Assembly: GCA_019634385.1 (NCBI GenBank)
Contig: JAHQVK010000208.1
Span: 1-32,070, forward strand
DNA from: Myxococcales bacterium
Lineage (GTDB): Bacteria; Myxococcota; Kuafuiibacteriia; Kuafuiibacteriales; Kuafuiibacteriaceae
Direction of reading: 5' to 3'
DNA: 32,070 nt
Positions within the stretch are counted from its first letter, which is position 1; each line of letters starts with the position of its first letter. The position numbers and the translations under genes are program-made. The notes under the pieces were generated by a model. The model saw only the letters and a program-made list of their open reading frames with translations, had not been told where the DNA came from and did no database searches. Shown piece after piece: positions 1 to 6,714 of this stretch.

Positions 1-1562
1 AGACTAATGGTGGGGCCGACGCGGACGAAGCACATACCTATACCGTTACCAACCGAACAGAGTTAGTTCAGGCTCTGTACCCGGATGCCGTTATTGCTGA
101 GGATGGGACATTTACATCGGAAAACGGTTCTGACGACACTCCCAAGGTGATTTATGTCCAGGGTACCATCAACCTGAGTACCAACCGAGCCAACGAGGAG
201 CTCTTTGCGGAAGACTATGCTTGTGAGGGCTATAGTCTCGAGCAATATCTCATCGATTATGATCCAAGAGAGTGGAATAAGCAGCCACTTGTGGATAACG
301 ACCCACCAGAGATCGAGGCACTTCCAGGGAGTCAAGAAGAGCTCCGTGATTGCTCCTCAGACGCGCAGGAAGCGGTGGTGGCACTTGAGGTGGGATCCAA
401 TACTTCACTGATTGGTCTTGGAGATGACGCCAAAATCATCAAGGGCTCCATCATTGTTGGGGGCAATGGCTCCAGCATTGTTGGAGGCAATGGGTACAGT
501 TCAGACACACCTCCGGAACTAATAGTCCCTGTGGCAGAGAATGTGATCATTAGAAATATCACCTTCGAGGATGCCTTCGATATGTTTCCTGGCTGGGAGC
601 CGGATGATTCATACTCAACACCTCCAGACGTGGCCGATCCGGAAAGTGACTACCCTCTTTGTCAGGCTACATATGATGAGGCGGCGGACATGGGGCCACA
701 TCAGTGCAGAGGAGGTCGCTGGAACGCTGACTTTGATAACGTGCGCGTCCAAAACGCACACCATGTTTGGATAGACCACTGCACCTTCAATGATGGTGAC
801 CGTAGCACCCATAGCATACCTTCTGTTTGGGAGTTTCCTTACCATGAGTACAGAAACCGAGTGCAACCTCATGATGCGTTGTTAGATATTGTTAACTATT
901 CCGATTTTGTAACCGTATCCTACAATGTATTTACTGATCACGACAAAGTCATGCTGATTGGCGGTAGCGACACCGTGCAAAAGAGAAATGGTTGGGAAGC
1001 ACTCAGTGTGACCTTACACCACAATATGTTCTCTGACATTGGGCAGAGAACTCCACGTGCGCGTTTTGGGAAGGTACATGTCTACTCAAACTATTCGGTG
1101 GGGGTACTTAACAGAGACATAGAAACCCCGGAGCAACGAGGCGAGCTTAGGGAAAGATATCGATTGACATCCGCTATCAATGTGGGGCACCTCGCTAAGG
1201 TTTACTCAGAAAACAATGTCTTTGAATTAACCGCTTTCCCCGGAGATCCAGAGCCAGAGGTTGGAGATGCGATAAGGACCAATCATCGGGCTACGCCCAC
1301 CGAAGGTGATACCCCGGATGTGAACGAAAGCACGTACTTCTTTGACTCAGGATCCCTGTTCAATGGCGTGGAAGCCGATTTTTTCGAGACCGTTCAGGCT
1401 CATGCTACGTCGACGGATCGGCCCGTAGTTCTCACGACTGAAAGTATATGGACTCCGTCGGATAGTTACAACTATGAAAATGAGATTACACCTGCTGCTG
1501 AGGTGAGGGCCGTTGTTGAGGCTAATGCTGGTGCGGGTCTACTTGAAGTTGATGCCCCTTAG
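1..1562 (+). CDS. Pectate lyase, PL1 family (partial, 5' end missing)
   Basis: Secreted polysaccharide lyase predicted to cleave polygalacturonate by beta-elimination. The frame is open from base 3 to the left edge, so the start and any signal peptide lie outside the window; the internal GTG at 147 is not the real start. Parallel beta-helix motifs of the PL1 (PelB/Amb-allergen) family are clear: NVIIRNITFEDAF, then HHVWIDHCTFNDG near 760-795, LDIVNYSDFVTVSYN, FTDHDKVMLIGGSD near 930-970, and VTLHHNMFSDIGQRTPRARFGKV near 1010-1075. The DHD/LD acidic residues match family calcium ligands and the arginines of QRTPRARFG match the catalytic region. An insertion near 570-715 with two Cys separates early beta strands. 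The gene ends with TAG and is followed by hairpins but no convincing U-tract. Family assignment is strong; the exact substrate is not certain. Confidence 0.93.
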   Translation, partial: TNGGADADEAHTYTVTNRTELVQALYPDAVIAEDGTFTSENGSDDTPKVIYVQGTINLSTNRANEELFAEDYACEGYSLEQYLIDYDPREWNKQPLVDNDPPEIEALPGSQEELRDCSSDAQEAVVALEVGSNTSLIGLGDDAKIIKGSIIVGGNGSSIVGGNGYSSDTPPELIVPVAENVIIRNITFEDAFDMFPGWEPDDSYSTPPDVADPESDYPLCQATYDEAADMGPHQCRGGRWNADFDNVRVQNAHHVWIDHCTFNDGDRSTHSIPSVWEFPYHEYRNRVQPHDALLDIVNYSDFVTVSYNVFTDHDKVMLIGGSDTVQKRNGWEALSVTLHHNMFSDIGQRTPRARFGKVHVYSNYSVGVLNRDIETPEQRGELRERYRLTSAINVGHLAKVYSENNVFELTAFPGDPEPEVGDAIRTNHRATPTEGDTPDVNESTYFFDSGSLFNGVEADFFETVQAHATSTDRPVVLTTESIWTPSDSYNYENEITPAAEVRAVVEANAGAGLLEVDAP

Positions 1563-2047
1563 GAATCAGCTTTAGGATTTAACGCAGGTTCGCTGTGGTG
1601 ATACCAAACTATCTCCCCGTCTCGGTAGGTTTCCTGAAATCTTAAGAAAAGAGAAACCTCTTTACAGCAGAAATCACTTGGGTTGGACCCAAGTTCCAGC
1701 TTCTCCGGCGGGGCTATGTCCCGCTGGGCGATCCCTTATTGGCTCTTAGAGAATCAATTCAAGTGGTCTTTGCTGTGCCATTGGAGTAAAGGTTAGTTGG
1801 TGAGTCTCTATCCTCTGGAACAACGATTAGTTGATGATCCCTCTCATACCGATAGATAGTTATTTTCTTTGTTGATTTATGAGTTCTAAACTTAAAGATA
1901 TATCTACGACCTACGGTTAGTTGAATGTCGCCATATATTGGGTGTGAGTATTCTTTAACAACCTACCTGTCAGTGCGGAAATCTCCTCAATCCATCAAGT
2001 ATTGGGCTTGGTTACGTGATAATGTGGAACGAGAATGGTCGACCTTG
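1563..2047. other. Gene-poor intergenic region after pectate lyase
   Basis: No confident gene. Two hairpins follow the pectate lyase stop: a perfect 8-bp stem at 1676-1683/1687-1694 (ACTTGGGT, loop TGG) and an 8-bp stem with one G-U pair at 1705-1712/1720-1727. Neither has a T-tract, so a terminator role is only possible. A 50-codon ORF (1925-2077, starting MSPYIGCEYSLTTYL) has no good ribosome binding site and its end lies inside the repeat that starts at about 2048. It may be a gene remnant cut by that repeat, or chance. Confidence 0.5.
1676..1694 (+). terminator. Possible terminator hairpin after pectate lyase
   Basis: Perfect 8-bp inverted repeat with a 3-nt loop, 114 bp after the stop codon. 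No run of T follows, so it could be a 3'-end stabilising hairpin or a weak, Rho-assisted terminator. Confidence 0.3.
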
Positions 2048-2213
2048 GGAGTGTCTTTAAACGCCGGAACGCGTTGAGACTTGTTTCTCACATGCGTGAG
2101 GGGTCGTGGCTTCGCCACCTTTTCCAGCCCCTCGGCCCGGTACATCCAGCATCCTCCCTCCGGGGCCGACCCCTCACAAATACGGGATACAGGTTAGACC
2201 GGGACAAAGTGCC
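2048..2213. mobile_element. Degenerate copy 1 of a ~180-bp structured repeat (MITE-like)
   Basis: This copy begins GGAGTGTCTTTAAACGCCGG and aligns along its length with the element immediately to its right: GTGTCTTTAA, then CCGGA..GCGTT.TGACTTGTTT, CTCA..TG.GAG, CCCCTCGG.CCGGT, ATCCAG and CTC..CCGGGCC.ACCC.TCACAAAT.C. The right terminal inverted repeat has decayed to something like ACAAAGTGCC. Inside, GTGAGGGGTCG at 2096-2106 pairs with CGACCCCTCAC at 2167-2177 and encloses the hairpin GTGGC-TTC-GCCAC, so a transcript would fold strongly. No coding capacity beyond short chance frames. Confidence 0.7.
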
Positions 2214-2217
2214 TTAG

Positions 2218-2398
2218 GGCGTGTCTTTAACATCCGGACCGCGTTCTGACTTGTTTCCCTCATGTGCGAGAAATCGCTGGATTAACCACCCTTTCGGGCC
2301 CCTCGGTCCGGTGTATCCAGTAACCTCTCCTCCCGGGCCAACCCTTCACAAATGCATAATACGGCGTCATCTCCATAGCTAGAGTTTAAAGACACGCC
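2218..2398. mobile_element. MITE-like element copy 2, with terminal inverted repeats and TTAG target duplication
   Basis: The 181-bp element is bounded by perfect 13-bp inverted repeats, GGCGTGTCTTTAA at 2218-2230 and TTAAAGACACGCC at 2386-2398. TTAG lies directly outside both ends (2214-2217 and 2399-2402), as expected for a 4-bp target duplication. TTAG fits the YTAR target of IS5-subgroup transposases, but no transposase is present to confirm a parent. Internal pairings include CCGGACC/GGTCCGG and CTGGAT/ATCCAG. It is non-coding and was probably mobilised in trans. The link to a particular IS family is inference. Confidence 0.75.
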
Positions 2399-2402
2399 TT
2401 AG

Positions 2403-2559
2403 TCTGCCGGAACAAGGGTATGTATGTACGATGCCGATATGTTTCCCGAGGGGGTGCAACAGTCCCCATCTTCATAGAGGGTTAAGTCTAGAGGCTCGCG
2501 ATCAAGCCCTGAAGAGGCGGAGCCGTTCCTCCAGATAGACTTTCATGACGAGCTCTCGC
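2403..2559. other. Intergenic region downstream of the cytochrome gene
   Basis: About 157 bp between the repeat and the 3' end of the minus-strand cytochrome gene. I see no gene, no clear terminator and no strong hairpin with a T-tract. Confidence 0.4.
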
Positions 2560-4212
2560 TCATAGAGACCAGTTGAGACGGAGTCGGCCATCCTTATAGA
2601 TCTTCTTTGTGGTGGCGAGATCTGTGGAGCCATTAGATATAGATCGATGGACGTTCCGGGTGGGTTTAATGGTAGCGGCACGTCCAAAGATATAGTCTTG
2701 TTCTCGAACGATCGCCCAATACGCTTTGTTGAGGACAAGGGCTCGAACTCGGGAGGGAAGGATGAGATAGGCAATATCCTTGTCGCCGCCGGGGGCGGCG
2801 CGTTTAACTTCTTTGATGTTGAGCTGACCACCGGGGAAGAAACGATCGAGAATTTCTTGGTTGGCTCGGAATTCGTCCCCACCCCCAACCCGCTCGAGGT
2901 ATGTCAAAAACTCCGGATGCTCGTGGCCGTATTGGGGGACATCAGGTATGCCGCGAATATCCTGGTAGGTCCAGCCACTAGCTCCAGGGACTTTGCGGGG
3001 AAAAGCGAAGGTTTGGTCAGCGGTTACGCCTATGGTACTGTGGCACCCCATGCAGAACCGATGTTCTTCCTCGGTTTGAAGGCGCAGTTGGCCTTGCGCA
3101 TTTTCGATGAAGCCTTGGACCTGCCAACCAAAGCGATTGGTGAACCCAGTCTCCACAGAGCCTGGGTAGTAGGGCAGTCGACCATCCAACTTTTCATCAT
3201 ATTCATCATCGTATTGACGATTGAGGGCCTCACGGTCGAGAGCCCATCGTTTGGCGATGTAGCGGAGCTCCTTCATTCGCTGCGCGATGGGATTTCCCTT
3301 GTCAGGGTCAATGTACCTAACAGAGTGAAGAAACTCTACACCTTTGGGGTAAAGACCACGGGTTACCGATTGATGAGTTGCGGCGCCGACATAGTGCTTT
3401 GGAAGTCCGTTAATGATGGTGATGATTCCCCCGATCGTACCATTTCGGTCGAGATCGATTCCTGCCAATGTCTCATTAATAGGTTCAACTTTTCGTTTGA
3501 GATCGACGAATGCGGCGTCTATCGGCGCGGTCATGGCCGCCTCAAGAATGGCAAAGTTGATCTTCGCGATGGCCCGAGACGCCGCTCCTTTAGCGTCCGT
3601 ATGGAAGATGAGCGGCAGGCGTATAAAGACATCATCGGTACTGCCGTTGGTAGGCCAGAATGTACCCAAAAATGGTTTGTAGCGGAATGCTCGCCATCGA
3701 CTACCGTCTTGGGCGAAGCCTTCAGGATCAAAGCCCTTACGAAAGTCAATGTCTGGTATATATCCAGTATATCCAGTTTGTGTAAGCTCTTTGGCTCGGC
3801 GTAACATTGCTGCCCGGAAGGGAGTATAGTTATCTGTTCGGATATATGCTAAAATCTCATCATTTGAGATTTTTTTGATGGTTTCGGTTCGGTCTTCAAA
3901 AAGATTAGTCCAGTGATTGGTTGTGCCTACTCGAGAGAAAGCATACTCTCTTTGGAGGTCCCAATCATTCATCCCATTTGGATAGCGACTTGCTGTGTGA
4001 CAGGTCCAGCAGGGATTCGCGGATCCGGCTGTTTTGGTATAACATTGAGGAGGAATGGGTGCTTCCTGGTTACGGACCCTCCCCTTCATCGATAGGGCGA
4101 AGTGAATAGGGTCGTAGTCGGCAATGATGGATGATGGCTTCTCGGGGAAAAGAACCAACGTGACCACGCTGCCGGCCAAGATGAACCCTGTTATCAAAAC
4201 CTTAATATACAT
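2560..4212 (-). CDS. Dihaem cytochrome c, membrane-anchored or periplasmic, function unknown
   Basis: A 550-residue protein with an N-terminal hydrophobic segment (about residues 3-22) that should act as signal anchor or signal peptide. Two canonical haem c motifs are present: CWTCH at residues 68-72 and CMGCH at 387-391. This implies two covalent haems attached outside the cytoplasmic membrane. An extra Cys at 57 precedes the first motif. Residues 253-260 (DLDRNGTI) resemble a calcium-binding EF-hand-type loop. The long section between the haems is unlike small soluble cytochromes, so an enzyme or electron-transfer subunit is possible, but I do not recognise a named family. It lies 64 bp downstream of the PhoX-like gene on the same strand, probably one operon with a hairpin between. 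Function is unassigned; the cytochrome nature is secure. Confidence 0.88.
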   Translation of the reverse strand: MYIKVLITGFILAGSVVTLVLFPEKPSSIIADYDPIHFALSMKGRVRNQEAPIPPQCYTKTAGSANPCWTCHTASRYPNGMNDWDLQREYAFSRVGTTNHWTNLFEDRTETIKKISNDEILAYIRTDNYTPFRAAMLRRAKELTQTGYTGYIPDIDFRKGFDPEGFAQDGSRWRAFRYKPFLGTFWPTNGSTDDVFIRLPLIFHTDAKGAASRAIAKINFAILEAAMTAPIDAAFVDLKRKVEPINETLAGIDLDRNGTIGGIITIINGLPKHYVGAATHQSVTRGLYPKGVEFLHSVRYIDPDKGNPIAQRMKELRYIAKRWALDREALNRQYDDEYDEKLDGRLPYYPGSVETGFTNRFGWQVQGFIENAQGQLRLQTEEEHRFCMGCHSTIGVTADQTFAFPRKVPGASGWTYQDIRGIPDVPQYGHEHPEFLTYLERVGGGDEFRANQEILDRFFPGGQLNIKEVKRAAPGGDKDIAYLILPSRVRALVLNKAYWAIVREQDYIFGRAATIKPTRNVHRSISNGSTDLATTKKIYKDGRLRLNWSL

Positions 4213-4238
4213 GGGTATTGTGTGCTTTCAGGGGAGGA

Positions 4239-4268
4239 CGCTCCTCGGCTTTGGTTGACCGAGGAGCG
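4239..4268 (-). promoter_or_regulatory. Strong hairpin between phoX-like and cytochrome genes
   Basis: A perfect 10-bp inverted repeat (CGCTCCTCGG at 4239-4248, CCGAGGAGCG at 4259-4268) with a 10-nt loop. It sits in the 64-bp gap, just after the PhoX stop and about 27 bp before the cytochrome start. There is no T-tract on either strand, so an intercistronic stabilising or processing hairpin, or partial attenuation, is more likely than a complete terminator. Confidence 0.5.
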
Positions 4269-4276
4269 AGAAAGAG

Positions 4277-6568
4277 TCAGCGGGGAGGCCAGGTGCTAAA
4301 GCGACCGTCTCCGGGATGTTGGACGTTGAAGAAAATGGTGCTCATGTCCGGGCTGAACTCCGGACCGGTCGCTTCTGAGTTGCTTGGACCGGAAGCTACT
4401 CGGAAGGCACGTCCAAAGGTTGTATCGGCGTGGGCAGGGTCCTGATCGATATAGTACAGTGCATCGGTCATATCTGCGTTACGCCCTGGATTACCGTCTG
4501 TGCCGAACCATACGCCGCCGTTTCGGTCGATGAGCAGGTTGTCGGGTGCGGCAGCATCATAGAGACCGGGGGTGTCGCTGCCCTGTCCCTTCCAGACCGT
4601 GTAGAAGGTGAAACTGTTGCTCTCGCCTTCGACGAGAGCCATGATCTGACCAAATTCGTCTCCACGGCTTTCTCCACTATTGGGTGGTACCAGGATACCG
4701 TCTGGATCCAGTCCAGGCGCCTGCGTGTTGTTGGTAAATGCGATGTAGAGGATTCCGTCGATAGCATTCCATTCAACGTCCTCTGGTCGGTTAGTTTCGC
4801 GGATACCAATTTTGCTGGCTGCTGTGTATAACGCAGAGAGCACGTCGTTGTCCGTGGGGAAGCCACCGATGCCGTTGTACGTTTGGTCTTGCAGGGCTTC
4901 ACCAACGGTAGTGATCATGTTGTGATCGTCACCAGCAGCTTGGATTGCCTCCAAGTTGGGAGGTACGGCTTCGCTGGTGGTTGAAATCTCGATCCATTCA
5001 CCAGTACCGCGGTTCAAGGCAGTGGCTAGCTCGCTGGTGGAGGCCAGGGTGATGCCATCCGCGTTGTTGAGGTCTGCGAAGTGAGCCACGTATAGGGTGC
5101 CTTCGTCGAGAAGAGCACGGGTGGCTGCTTTATCCATATCTGCGGTGTAGTTCGCTGAAGAGACGAACTTGTATACTCGGCCGCCTCGACGATCATTGGC
5201 AGCGAACATGATCAGTGGTTGGCCATCGATCAACTTCCAGTCGTTACCCATCTTAAAGGTGCTGTTCTCCCAACGAGCTCGACCGAAGGCCCCCAGCTTA
5301 CGGTGACCCACGCCGGCAGTAGCTTCGCCCTTGCCGTAGTACTCGTCTGCGGGTTGACCAGGGTCTATTTCTGTAAGGAAGCCATAATTGTCTTTGTCTT
5401 TGCGCTGGTTGTCATCGGTGCCGTAAGAGAAGCTTTGGCTTTGTCCTGACTCATAAGTAAAGCTCACGTTTGTACCCGGCTGGAAGGTGCAGGTGCTGTC
5501 CTCATCCGTAGGACAATCAAATTGGGTGCCGCTCCACCCGTTTTCAAGGTCACCATAGTAGCCTTGGACATTTTCTTCAGCGGAGATCACCGTGCCCCAT
5601 GGTGACTTGCCACCAGAGCAGTTACCGGCGGTTCCGGCGACAACACCCTCCGGTAGATCAACACCTGCATCGTCTTGTGCTACGCGGTTGAGGGTGAAGC
5701 CAGTGACCCGTGCGAGCGTGTTACTGGTGGCGTCGTAGCGCTTGTTATCAGCGGCTCGATCAAGGTCCCAAGCTCCGGTGCCTGGATCCTGAACTATACG
5801 CATCCATGAACCACCAAGTTGGCGTTTGTGCCAATTGATATAGGTATTGGTGTCTGCCTCGGACCACTGTGGTTGGTTGGGGTTAGACGTGATCAGGCTT
5901 TGCTTGAACATCCATCGAGCTAGGATGTTATGTTGACGATCCGGAGCAGTATCAGCGCTAGGCAAGGCACTGCCGGAGATGTATTCGTGATTAACCCAAA
6001 TCCAACCCGCTGTGGATGAACCGGAGAAATACGGTGTACCACCGATATCCCAGTTGTCCCCGAAGAACGCCGTAAAATCGGCGTTGGAACCGAAGTGGGG
6101 AGCTTCCGCGGAGTTATCCCACGTGAGAGGGTCGAGCCATTTCACAACTACGTTGTGCTGCAGACCAGGAATGGTCCGAACCGTGTCGGTTGAAGCTCCA
6201 GGCAGGGGAAGATAGAGACCCGCAGCCTCATCACCGTTGGCTATGCGATCGACCAGAGCCTTTACGTAGGCGGGAATAGATCTTTCCTGTAGAACAACGG
6301 GGGTGTCGCGGATGTCTCCGAGGGTGATGGCTACCAGTGCGGACAAAGGTGCGGAGCTAATATCAAGTTCTGCGGAAGTGATTCCGTCAGAGCCATCTTC
6401 ACCGTCAGAGCCATCTTCACCGTCAGAGCCATCTTCACCGTCAACGCCATCTCTACCCGTGGGGGGGGGAAGGCCGGCATCATCATCCCCGCTGCAAGCG
6501 ACGCAAAGTCCAGCGGAGATTAGGAAGATGCAAAGGGGCATCAGCTTTTTTCTTATATTTGTCATCAT
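4277..6568 (-). CDS. PhoX-family (DUF839) phosphatase-like lipoprotein with collagen-like linker
   Basis: A 763-residue exported protein resembling the PhoX alkaline phosphatase family, calcium/iron enzymes that release phosphate from organic esters. The N-terminus has a basic start, a hydrophobic segment and Cys25 in the context CVAC followed by SGDDD, a plausible though not ideal lipobox. Residues 38-62 form Gly-x-Asp/Ser triplets (GRDGVDGEDGSDG and so on), a collagen-like spacer encoded by 18-bp DNA repeats. Family motifs follow: NCSGGKSPWGTVISAEEN, FGRARWENSTF, ANDRRGGRVYKFV, and a late DNLLIDRNGGVWFGTDG. The gene begins ATGATG with only a weak AGAAG upstream. A run of nine C encodes Pro34-Pro36 (6461-6469). 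Probably co-transcribed with the cytochrome downstream. Enzyme activity is inferred from the family. Confidence 0.88.
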   Translation of the reverse strand: MMTNIRKKLMPLCIFLISAGLCVACSGDDDAGLPPPTGRDGVDGEDGSDGEDGSDGEDGSDGITSAELDISSAPLSALVAITLGDIRDTPVVLQERSIPAYVKALVDRIANGDEAAGLYLPLPGASTDTVRTIPGLQHNVVVKWLDPLTWDNSAEAPHFGSNADFTAFFGDNWDIGGTPYFSGSSTAGWIWVNHEYISGSALPSADTAPDRQHNILARWMFKQSLITSNPNQPQWSEADTNTYINWHKRQLGGSWMRIVQDPGTGAWDLDRAADNKRYDATSNTLARVTGFTLNRVAQDDAGVDLPEGVVAGTAGNCSGGKSPWGTVISAEENVQGYYGDLENGWSGTQFDCPTDEDSTCTFQPGTNVSFTYESGQSQSFSYGTDDNQRKDKDNYGFLTEIDPGQPADEYYGKGEATAGVGHRKLGAFGRARWENSTFKMGNDWKLIDGQPLIMFAANDRRGGRVYKFVSSANYTADMDKAATRALLDEGTLYVAHFADLNNADGITLASTSELATALNRGTGEWIEISTTSEAVPPNLEAIQAAGDDHNMITTVGEALQDQTYNGIGGFPTDNDVLSALYTAASKIGIRETNRPEDVEWNAIDGILYIAFTNNTQAPGLDPDGILVPPNSGESRGDEFGQIMALVEGESNSFTFYTVWKGQGSDTPGLYDAAAPDNLLIDRNGGVWFGTDGNPGRNADMTDALYYIDQDPAHADTTFGRAFRVASGPSNSEATGPEFSPDMSTIFFNVQHPGDGRFSTWPPR
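6384..6446 (-). repeat. 18-bp tandem repeat coding for the Gly-x-Asp linker
   Basis: Three identical 18-bp units (plus-strand CCGTCAGAGCCATCTTCA) at 6384-6401, 6402-6419 and 6420-6437, followed by a partial, diverged unit. Each encodes EDGSDG in the PhoX-like lipoprotein. Since 18 is a multiple of 3, slippage would change the linker length without breaking the frame. Confidence 0.9.
6461..6469 (-). repeat. C9 homopolymer tract near the N-terminus of the PhoX-like gene
   Basis: Nine G on the plus strand, nine C in the coding strand, covering codons 34-36 (PPP). It lies just before the 18-bp repeats. A single-base slip would frameshift the protein right after its signal sequence. Confidence 0.85.
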
Positions 6569-6590
6569 CTTCTGCGCGAACGCGGCTTAA

Positions 6591-6613
6591 CCGCCTAAAA
6601 CAAAAAAAAGGCG
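6591..6613 (-). terminator. Possible terminator or T-rich spacer between recB and the PhoX-like gene
   Basis: On the minus strand, CGCCT is followed by T8, G, TTTT and AGGCG, so a T8 tract (6602-6609) sits within a loop closed by CGCCT/AGGCG. The hairpin before the T-run is weak. It lies between the recB stop and the PhoX-like start and could end part of the recB transcript. Confidence 0.3.
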
Positions 6614-6714
6614 TAGAGGTCTCACGAATGTGAAATTTGTTGTGTTGAGGACAGAGCTAGAAAGCGATGATGATTTTTGGTAATAAAGTCAGCTATTCAG
6701 CTTAGCGAACCTGT

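Noticed and set aside
2035-2217. A 60-codon plus-strand open frame inside the left repeat
   Set aside because: It coincides with a non-coding repeat copy rich in inverted repeats, and the frame is not kept in the second copy.
2647-3804. A 385-codon plus-strand open frame
   Set aside because: It lies entirely antisense to the dihaem cytochrome gene, whose haem motifs and signal segment are clear, and its product has no recognisable domain.
6384-6446. CRISPR-like short repeats
   Set aside because: The 18-bp units are directly adjacent with no spacers and encode the collagen-like linker in frame.
6583-6596. 14-bp identity (CGGCTTAACCGCCT) also found at 17041-17054
   Set aside because: About one or more such matches is expected by chance in 32 kb, and the flanks are unrelated.
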